From Chitinophagaceae bacterium (GTDB taxonomy: Bacteria; Bacteroidota; Bacteroidia; Chitinophagales; Chitinophagaceae), in NCBI GenBank assembly GCA_016787065.1, contig JAEUVD010000005.1:1-64000 (forward strand): a stretch of DNA of 64,000 nucleotides, read 5' to 3'. The notes beneath the pieces are model-generated. The model saw only the letters and a list, made by a program, of their open reading frames with translations, searched no databases and was not told the origin of the DNA. Position 1 is the stretch's first letter. The number at the start of each line of letters is the position of its first letter. Shown here one piece after another: positions 48,237-55,532 of the stretch. The position numbers and the translations under genes are program-made.

Positions 48237-49457
48237 TTAGATAAGTGCTAGCAATTTAGTTGCTTCCTTTTCATTCAAATTTTTAGGTAATAAATTTCGT
48301 ATCACCGTATTATTATTGATATTCTTAATACTAATTTCCGGATCATAAGCAAACCAAATTTGTGTTGCTATTTGTGTATGACGCGACCACGCTAAAAACT
48401 TCTGTTGGTTATAAGCTCCTTTTAAAATGAGTAATAAGGCTCTCGGAAATCCTTTAGTATTACCGAAAATACCTGTAAGCCCCCAACCTGATTTATCAAT
48501 AAAATCGCCAAGATACTGAGTCCAACTGCCATCAAAATTACTTTCAAAGAACATGCGTTTCTTATCATTGATCATAACCCATCGAGCAAAATGAATCGTT
48601 GGAATACCCATCAATTTCCCTTTAACGAATAACAATTTTATGAGGATTCGCGTAATAAAATACAATAAGTTTACGGTAAATAATCTTGCTTTGCCGGGCT
48701 TCATATCGATGACCTGCGAGAATTGATTTTGAAAATGAAAATCTTCATCGCGCTGCATTGTAGTGATGTGTTCATCACTCAGTTGATTTATATCTAAACC
48801 CAAAGGCGTATCAAATTGCTCATGAAATAACTGCATATAAATGGCCCATAAAATAATGAATGGCGCAACAGCGAGTTGAACAATACCGAAGATCACCAAT
48901 CCCAACCAATTAATTTTTGGCACATCAACAGGTTGTGCTACCCAATCGAAATTTGGATTCGACAGCACCGCCTTTCGTAATTGTTGATGCACGGCAATTG
49001 CAGATTGTCCTTTCCAATTTCCATCTTGTTTTATCTTCCATAAAAAATCATACAACGCTTTTTCTTGCTCGATAACTGCAACTGTTCTTCCGGGTGAACC
49101 TTGATAAAAAGCCATTTCCGGAATTTTCATGGCACGAAGCGAAGACGCCCGTGACGTAGTTTGATAGTGGTTGCAAAAAGCGTAGATAGCATCCAATTCT
49201 ACCGACATGGTAGCGCATATATCTGCAATATGTTTATCCGGATCTACATCGGCATTGGTAGTATAAATTAACTGTGCATCGGTATACTGACCATCCAGGT
49301 TAGTTTCATCTATAATCACAAATCGACCATAATGAACAGTTCCTAAGGCTCGCAGCTTTTGTTTGACCGAATCACTGAGTTGATACAATGTTGACCGCAA
49401 CAGTTCAACTTGCGCCGGTTTAATTGTGGTTATGAGAGTAAGTGCGTATTGTCTCAT
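48237..49457 (-). CDS. Membrane-associated protein of unknown function, partner of DyP peroxidase
   Basis: This 406-residue protein is not a family I can name. It has two similar halves around a hydrophobic centre. The N-half contains TVHYGRFVIIDETN ... LIYTTNADVDPDKHIADI (about 40-82), and the C-half contains TIHFARWVMINDKK ... MFFESNFDGSWTQYLGDFID (about 287-320). This points to an internal duplication of a ferredoxin-like or DyP-like module. A membrane helix lies at about 184-212 (LGLVIFGIVQLAVAPFIILW), and a second hydrophobic, amphipathic stretch is near 260-280. It is the first gene of the DyP operon. Recalled homologues sit beside DyP or oxygenase genes in other bacteria. A role in substrate delivery or membrane anchoring is a guess. 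Confidence 0.7.
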   Translation of the reverse strand: MRQYALTLITTIKPAQVELLRSTLYQLSDSVKQKLRALGTVHYGRFVIIDETNLDGQYTDAQLIYTTNADVDPDKHIADICATMSVELDAIYAFCNHYQTTSRASSLRAMKIPEMAFYQGSPGRTVAVIEQEKALYDFLWKIKQDGNWKGQSAIAVHQQLRKAVLSNPNFDWVAQPVDVPKINWLGLVIFGIVQLAVAPFIILWAIYMQLFHEQFDTPLGLDINQLSDEHITTMQRDEDFHFQNQFSQVIDMKPGKARLFTVNLLYFITRILIKLLFVKGKLMGIPTIHFARWVMINDKKRMFFESNFDGSWTQYLGDFIDKSGWGLTGIFGNTKGFPRALLLILKGAYNQQKFLAWSRHTQIATQIWFAYDPEISIKNINNNTVIRNLLPKNLNEKEATKLLALI

Positions 49458-49491
49458 TCGAAACGTTGGTTTGGTTCATTCAGGATAAATG

Positions 49492-49510
49492 TAATTCAAA
49501 TTTTGAATTA
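49492..49510. promoter_or_regulatory. Palindromic operator candidate in the divergent DyP/P450 promoter
   Basis: TAATTCAAA-T-TTTGAATTA is a perfect 9-bp inverted repeat around one base. It lies 35 bp upstream of the 406-residue gene and 107 bp upstream of the P450 fusion. On the minus strand it sits between a TTTG and a TACATTTA, which would suit a repressor. No regulator gene is adjacent. Confidence 0.45.
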
Positions 49511-49616
49511 TTCTGCAAATCCTTGCCCTCTTCTTTTAATTCTTTTAAAAGCTTTTAGTTATGAAAAAATAAAGCAATCTTTGAGTAATCATTAAACCAA
49601 ATAAACGAAACAGTAT

Positions 49617-51716
49617 ATGTCGGTGAGTTTACACGAACTGAATTCAATTCAATTCCAAAAAGATTTTCATTACGCAAAACTTACACCCACCTTCGTAAGT
49701 TGCAGCATTGGCTTACACGATGAAGTAGCTCGTTGGGTTCTGGATAAACATCAAATTCTATATCGCGATGAAAAGCGACCACCTGTTATTGTAGGTAAGG
49801 TGATTAAACAATGGATTAAACGCTATGCAAAAGGCAACGAACCCATTATGATTATGAATGATGCCTTGCTTTACTCGTCGGACAGTATTATTCAGTATTG
49901 GGAGGAACGAGGTTTGGCAGCGAATAAATACTTACCCGATGAACCTGATTTACGTAAAGAGGTATTGGATTTATATTACTACTTCACGAGTGAGTTTGTG
50001 GAAACACGTGCTACCAAATTCATGCTCGACTCATTACTTCCTGCTAAAAAACAAGCGCGAAAAGTACTAACAAAACAAACCCGTAAAACAGACCGATGGC
50101 GTTATCGCTTATTCTATTCCATACAACGCAAACGGTTAACTAAACAGTATAATTTAGATGGCAATACACCGGAAGAACAAGTGCATGAACTAAGAAAAGT
50201 GTTTGATAAAGTAGATGCCTTATTGCAAGATGGTCGTAAGTATTTATGCGGCAATCGATGCACGTTAGCCGATATTTCGTTTGCTGCCATTTGCGCTCCG
50301 TTAATTCTGCCTGAAGAATTTGGTGGTAATCTTCCATTGATACAACAAGTACCTGATGCTTATCGGGAAATAGTGTATGAATTTCGAGCTAGAGCAGCCG
50401 GGCAATTTATTTTGAAACTTTATCAAGACGATAGACCAGACCCTGTATCACAAGACGAAATACCTAAAGAGGCCGGAATACTTAAACGATGGATTAGCAG
50501 CGTGGTTATTTCCTTAAAGAAGAAACAGTCGAAACTCTTTCACTGGGTACAAAAGAAACATCCTGTTATTAAAATACCCTTGATTAAAGTAGCTGTTGTT
50601 TCGTCGAATGATTTGGTAAAAGATTTACTACATCGTGATTTAGATTTTACGGTGGAAGAAATTAATTCCGCCAAGATGGCCAATCAAAAGGGAGCCTTCT
50701 TTCTTGGCATGGATCGAAATAACCCGCAGATGGATCGTGAACGTACAATGGCGCGTAATGCAGTGAAACGCGATGACCTTGAACGTATAAAAATGTTTGT
50801 ACGAAATCTTGCAGAAGATATCATTCAAAAAAGTTTGAACTATGAACGTCTTGATGTACCCGACAAATTATGTAAACCAATTTTTGTTCGACTAATAGAT
50901 GACTATTTTGGTGTACCTGCTCCAAGTGAACGCACTATGCGGCGTTGGCTTCGCGATTTGTTCTATGATTTATTTTTAAACCTAGGCAATAATAAACACA
51001 AACATCAAATCGCTTGGAATGCCGGTATTGAACGCAGGTCGTATTTACTTCAACTTTTAAAAGATAGAAAGCAACTAGTAAAAGATGGTGGTAGTTTAGA
51101 AGATAACATGTTGAATCGTTTTCTAGCCATGCAGCATGAACCAGGCAACGAATGGTTTGATGATGAAAAAATTCAACGACAAATTGGTGGTATTATAACC
51201 GGCATCTTGGAAACAAGTAGTAAAGCGGTGGTATTGGTATTAGATGAATTATTTAATCATCCGGAAGCTCTGAAAAAAGCCATTGCCGTAGCGCATACTT
51301 ATGATACACAGAAAATGTTTGGCTATGTTCAAGAGGCATTACGTTTCCATCCAGTGCAGCCGGGTGTGCTGCGTTTTAATGAAAAAGAACAGGTTCTTCA
51401 AACGGCTTCCGGTAAACGATATACTATTCCTGCCAAATCACGGAATCTGGCACTCACCGCCGGAGCTATGTTTGACCCATCCAACTTTCCCAATCCATTA
51501 ACGTTTGATGGCGAGCGCGAAAGCGTTACGTACATGAATTATGGCTACGCCTTACATGAATGTTATGGCAAGTATATTAATTCCGTTACACTTTCCGAAT
51601 TGGTGGCTGCTGTATTGCGACTTCCAAATATCCGTCGTGGATATGGACGTAGCGGACAAGGTAGTGGACTTATTGAAGAGAGTTTTCCAAGTAATTTCGT
51701 GGTAGAATTTGGATAA
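49617..51716 (+). CDS. Glutathione S-transferase-like / cytochrome P450 fusion protein
   Basis: This 699-residue protein combines two enzymes. Residues about 20-270 resemble a GST: a thioredoxin-like N part (LHDEVARWVLDKHQILYRDE ... LLYSSDSIIQYWEERG), then a helical C part with YLCGNRCTLADISFAAICAPL. Residues about 325-699 are a cytochrome P450. The I-helix is GIITGILETSSKAV, the ExxR motif is EALR (573-576), and the heme loop YGYALHECYG has Cys649 as the thiolate ligand; the canonical Phe is Tyr and one Gly is Ala. The P450 part is somewhat short at its N-terminus. The GST part could bind a thiol or peroxide substrate for the P450, or be structural. The gene is divergent from the DyP operon. 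Confidence 0.85.
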   Translation: MSVSLHELNSIQFQKDFHYAKLTPTFVSCSIGLHDEVARWVLDKHQILYRDEKRPPVIVGKVIKQWIKRYAKGNEPIMIMNDALLYSSDSIIQYWEERGLAANKYLPDEPDLRKEVLDLYYYFTSEFVETRATKFMLDSLLPAKKQARKVLTKQTRKTDRWRYRLFYSIQRKRLTKQYNLDGNTPEEQVHELRKVFDKVDALLQDGRKYLCGNRCTLADISFAAICAPLILPEEFGGNLPLIQQVPDAYREIVYEFRARAAGQFILKLYQDDRPDPVSQDEIPKEAGILKRWISSVVISLKKKQSKLFHWVQKKHPVIKIPLIKVAVVSSNDLVKDLLHRDLDFTVEEINSAKMANQKGAFFLGMDRNNPQMDRERTMARNAVKRDDLERIKMFVRNLAEDIIQKSLNYERLDVPDKLCKPIFVRLIDDYFGVPAPSERTMRRWLRDLFYDLFLNLGNNKHKHQIAWNAGIERRSYLLQLLKDRKQLVKDGGSLEDNMLNRFLAMQHEPGNEWFDDEKIQRQIGGIITGILETSSKAVVLVLDELFNHPEALKKAIAVAHTYDTQKMFGYVQEALRFHPVQPGVLRFNEKEQVLQTASGKRYTIPAKSRNLALTAGAMFDPSNFPNPLTFDGERESVTYMNYGYALHECYGKYINSVTLSELVAAVLRLPNIRRGYGRSGQGSGLIEESFPSNFVVEFG

Positions 51717-51728
51717 TACGGATCGAAT

Positions 51729-52601
51729 TTAGTTTTTGAAATGTACACTTGATTTTATGTACACATATTTTCGTTGTGCATCAAACACCCAATTAAACTG
51801 TTTAAACAAGGCTCCTCCAAATACGCTCATGTTTTGGTTTCCGATTCCACCTTCAAAGAAACCAATTGGAATATGCTGCATGTTAAAGTTGCCAACAATA
51901 AACTTATCGAGCTGTGCGTTTTTAATGGAAATAATGTTGCCGAATGAATCTTTAAATTTCTTTTCGTCGGTTACTTCCACACATCGACTTAAATTATTCT
52001 TACCGGAAAAATCATCATCGAATAACAGTCCACCCTCATAGCCGGAATGAATCATAAACGTGTGTTGCAATTTATTTTTACCAAACACACCTGTAGCTTT
52101 AATAAACAACAATCCGTTTTGATCGTCAAGTTCTAGTTTGTTGTAATCGGATAGGTCAACAGGAATAGCTTTACTAACCACTAAACAATTCGAATCAAAG
52201 TTGACCCACACGAATTTATCCTTAAAAAGATTCATTCCAAATTTACCTTCTGTTTCATATCCTGAATACATATCACTCCATAGGGTGCATGAATCGATAA
52301 AAAATTCTGCCATCTTTACAGTGTTATTCAAACTATAATCGGATGTGTTATATTCAGAACCCCAACTACCAACATGCTCCACGCTATCTGAAAATTTAAT
52401 TGTTTGTAGTTTCGGTATAATTGATTTGATCAGTGTCACGTCTGATTCTCCTGTATGAAACATCAGATGAAGCGAATCTTTTTCATTCAAAACAGCTTTT
52501 ACCACAATATTATTGTGCTTGGTTAAGCGAAACGGAATTTGTTGCGCTTGTACAAAAAGTAGTTGTACAAGAAAAATTAATACTAGGCTAGCTTTTCTCA
52601 T
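51729..52601 (-). CDS. Secreted two-lobed aspartic-protease-like protein with His in place of both catalytic Asp
   Basis: This is a 290-residue exported protein (signal peptide about 1-19). The fold is that of the Asp_protease_2 / retropepsin-like family, with two lobes: LHLMFHTGESDVTL (42-55) and FMIHSGYEGGLLF (182-194). A typical ending is VFGGALFKQFNWVFDAQ. Active members have a D-[TS]-G in each lobe; here both read H-[TS]-G (His49 and His185). The same change in both lobes argues against chance. The protein is unlikely to be an aspartic protease; peptide binding or a metal-dependent activity are alternatives. It is downstream of, and on the same strand as, the inactive M1-like gene (77-bp gap). 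Confidence 0.75.
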   Translation of the reverse strand: MRKASLVLIFLVQLLFVQAQQIPFRLTKHNNIVVKAVLNEKDSLHLMFHTGESDVTLIKSIIPKLQTIKFSDSVEHVGSWGSEYNTSDYSLNNTVKMAEFFIDSCTLWSDMYSGYETEGKFGMNLFKDKFVWVNFDSNCLVVSKAIPVDLSDYNKLELDDQNGLLFIKATGVFGKNKLQHTFMIHSGYEGGLLFDDDFSGKNNLSRCVEVTDEKKFKDSFGNIISIKNAQLDKFIVGNFNMQHIPIGFFEGGIGNQNMSVFGGALFKQFNWVFDAQRKYVYIKSSVHFKN

Positions 52602-52678
52602 TGTTTTAATTTAATACAAGCATTTCTTTTACAACTACTACCCTAATTTGCACTTTACAACTCGCTATCATTCCCTTA

Positions 52679-55216
52679 CTATTTTTGATTCATCATTTCT
52701 AGAAAGGCCGTTTCGTAACCTTGAATAGCCTCTAACATCGTTTGATCCTGTGCAAATTTCATCTTTAACATGGCGTAAATTTCCATCGATTTTGGAAGTT
52801 TCAATAACTGCATGAGTTGCACATTTTGAAAGATGTCATTTACATCACCTTCCTTTAGCGCATTTGAAAACCGGTCGTATAAAATTGGATACGCTGCATC
52901 TGCCTTCCCTAAAGACACCAAGGTATTGACTGCTGCAAAAGGATAATCCCAGACAGGAGTGGCTAAATACCATCGCGGTGAGTGATTATCTTTTACACAA
53001 GCCAATGCATAGCTTACCGCATTAGTATCTCCTAATTGTTGCAAACCATTTAGCGCGGCAATGCGATTTTGGTTTTTCCAAGTATGTTGATCTTCTAATT
53101 TCATAAGAATAGCATAAACCTGATGCTGCTTTGTTTTACCCAAAGCTATAGCAGCCGCATGAATAACTCTATCGCTTCGATCGTGCAATGCGTTGATATA
53201 AATGGAATGATAGTTGGCTTTTTTCGTATTGCCTAATATAGTAATTGCTGTACTCTTCAACCAAGAGGTTTCGGTTTCTATAATTTTCAGTAGTACAGGC
53301 ACTAACGTTGTATCCTCTGTCAAATTAAACATGCCGGCGCAAGTGTTTAATGCCCACATACGATAGCGCCAGTATTGATTTGAATGTAATTCCTTGAGCA
53401 ATGCCTCTGTACATTGTTTCTTTTCTAACCTAGAAACATTGCTATCCTTCGTAACTAGCAACAATTGATTTCCGGCATCCTGTTTAGCAAGCACATCCTT
53501 GCTTTGCTGTAGTTGATTCAAATACGCGGGTGTGCTTTGTTTGAAAGCGGTTTCACAAAGAAATTGTTGTTCAACATTAAAATTAAAATAGTCAGGCTTC
53601 TGGTCGCAGGTAAACTTATAAACACATTCCTGCTGAGGTTTTAATTGAATTACTTCTTGATGTTTATTCCATTCCATAACGATGCGACCTTGAAAAAAAT
53701 CTACTTGTTCGTAGTTCAAACTACTATCGAAGGATGGGATTTGATTAATTCGGAAACTAAACTCCTTTGCATCCTTATTATAATCCGTTGCTACCTCCAG
53801 TTTTGGAAAGCCAACTTTATAAATCCATTGATCGAAAAACCACTGGTACGATTTTCCGGAAATTATTTCTATGGCTTGTTGAAAATCATGGGTTGTAACC
53901 TGCTGATGCGCATATTTCCTTACAAAATACTGAACCGCTTTCCACCAAATTTCATCGCCAAGCTCTTTTTGCAACATGCGTAAAACCAAGGCTCCCTTGT
54001 ACTTAGAATAGCTATCGGATGTAAACGTTTTTTCATCGGATAGTTTATCTATCGGAACAATCGGATGTTTATTACCAGCCTCCCAGTCTGCTAAACAATT
54101 TCCTTTTTCAAACGGATAATACCATAAAAGATACTCTGCACGACCATGCTTTTCTTCGGTATACAATCCGGAAAAATACTGTGCGAACGCATTACTTAAC
54201 CAAACATCCTGCCACTGTTTAGGCATTAATAAATTTCCAAACCATTGATTGGCGAGTGCTTGAACGGCCACGCCATCCCATAAATATTTAAAATCATGAT
54301 GCACACCTTCATCATCAATGTAATTATCCGACAAAGTAACAAGTTGTTGTTGTCCGATTAAACCCGGAAACGGATAATCCTGAACTACTACTTGCTTGTA
54401 CGTTTCAAACGGGAAAGGAAAGGCGGTTTTCTTTTCAAGAAATTTCATCATATCCGGTAACCACGCTACGGTTGCTTTGGCGGCATCGATTTCATCGGGA
54501 TAGGCATAGGTTAAAATCTCCGTTTCTTTTGAATGTTGTTTTACCACTTGATATTCCCCAACTACTAAATTAACCAAGAAGTTAGGGAAAGGTTCCATTG
54601 ATTTATAATGAAATGTGTGTTTATTATCCGGACTGTTTTTTACATCAAGGAGGTTTCCATTGGTGAGCACCATCAGTGGTTTATCAACTGTTGCTATGAT
54701 TTCTGTGGTATGAATATCGGTAATATCATCATTGCACGCGAACCAATACTTATTTCCGTCGGGCTCTCCGGAGCTCCAAATTTGTTTTCTTTTTGACGGC
54801 GATGTGTACGTTGGTTGATGAAAACGAAGTCCTTTACCAAAACTTCCGCCAATGGCATTCGGATCGGAATGATTTATATAATTTGTGGTATAATCTATTT
54901 CAACTTTCAATTCTTCGCTCGGTGTATAGGTCCTATCAAGATGAATTATCAAATTTTTCGAAGTGGCATTCATACTATAATCAAAGTAAAGCTTGGTATT
55001 TCCTAAACGAATAGCATGAATACCTAGCGAGCAGGCATCAAGTGTAACCTTATTAGCAGGCTGTAGGAAGGAAAATGTAATTTCTTCCTTTGCAAGAGTT
55101 TGTTTCTTTTCCCAATCAAATTCCAGATGAAGTAAAATATGATGGGTATCTATTTCTTGTGTTGTGCCAGGTATTGCATAAATGCAAAGAAAAAAAATAA
55201 GCAAATAACTTCTCAT
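52679..55216 (-). CDS. Secreted M1 aminopeptidase-like protein with catalytic site lost, HEAT-like C-terminus
   Basis: This is an 845-residue exported protein (signal peptide about 1-19, ending GTTQ). The N-domain and thermolysin-like domain of the M1 (gluzincin) family are recognisable (IWSSGEPDGNKYWFACNDD, VTLSDNYI, NQWFGNLLMPKQWQDVWL). However, the HExxH zinc motif reads Q319-A-L-A-N323, the distal Glu is Asn342 at exactly the family distance, and the GxMEN exopeptidase loop reads GLIGQ (285-289). All zinc ligands and the catalytic base are absent, so it cannot be a normal aminopeptidase. Residues about 600-800 are helical HEAT-like repeats (AITILGNTK, AAAIALGKTKQ, AALNGLQQLGD). A peptide-binding scaffold is inferred. 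It precedes the His-substituted aspartic-protease-like gene. Confidence 0.85.
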   Translation of the reverse strand: MRSYLLIFFLCIYAIPGTTQEIDTHHILLHLEFDWEKKQTLAKEEITFSFLQPANKVTLDACSLGIHAIRLGNTKLYFDYSMNATSKNLIIHLDRTYTPSEELKVEIDYTTNYINHSDPNAIGGSFGKGLRFHQPTYTSPSKRKQIWSSGEPDGNKYWFACNDDITDIHTTEIIATVDKPLMVLTNGNLLDVKNSPDNKHTFHYKSMEPFPNFLVNLVVGEYQVVKQHSKETEILTYAYPDEIDAAKATVAWLPDMMKFLEKKTAFPFPFETYKQVVVQDYPFPGLIGQQQLVTLSDNYIDDEGVHHDFKYLWDGVAVQALANQWFGNLLMPKQWQDVWLSNAFAQYFSGLYTEEKHGRAEYLLWYYPFEKGNCLADWEAGNKHPIVPIDKLSDEKTFTSDSYSKYKGALVLRMLQKELGDEIWWKAVQYFVRKYAHQQVTTHDFQQAIEIISGKSYQWFFDQWIYKVGFPKLEVATDYNKDAKEFSFRINQIPSFDSSLNYEQVDFFQGRIVMEWNKHQEVIQLKPQQECVYKFTCDQKPDYFNFNVEQQFLCETAFKQSTPAYLNQLQQSKDVLAKQDAGNQLLLVTKDSNVSRLEKKQCTEALLKELHSNQYWRYRMWALNTCAGMFNLTEDTTLVPVLLKIIETETSWLKSTAITILGNTKKANYHSIYINALHDRSDRVIHAAAIALGKTKQHQVYAILMKLEDQHTWKNQNRIAALNGLQQLGDTNAVSYALACVKDNHSPRWYLATPVWDYPFAAVNTLVSLGKADAAYPILYDRFSNALKEGDVNDIFQNVQLMQLLKLPKSMEIYAMLKMKFAQDQTMLEAIQGYETAFLEMMNQK

Positions 55217-55532
55217 AGCGATGATTGATAATTGAAAGGATTAAATGAAAGCAAGATGTAGTACTTGGGCATAAAGGAAACGCTACTCCTGTAGATACAA
55301 CAAGGTTTGCTTGGAAGAATAGAAAGGGCGCATGCTAGTGCAAAGGGCATGCTCAAAGCTGAGATAAATTTAATGAACAAGGCAGACTAGAATAAGACAA
55401 AACCAGCCATGGTAATTTAAACCGTAGAGTTCTACATTAAAATATTGAAAACGAGTAGAATTTAAGTATAATCGTCAGAAACTACTTTTTCATTTAGTAC
55501 TATTTGGTATCATGCACTTTCTTAAAACTATC
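55217..55532. other. Intergenic region, no gene seen
   Basis: Leader of the M1-like gene and trailer of the T9SS propeller gene. I see no terminator, RNA gene or ORF of note. Confidence 0.5.
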
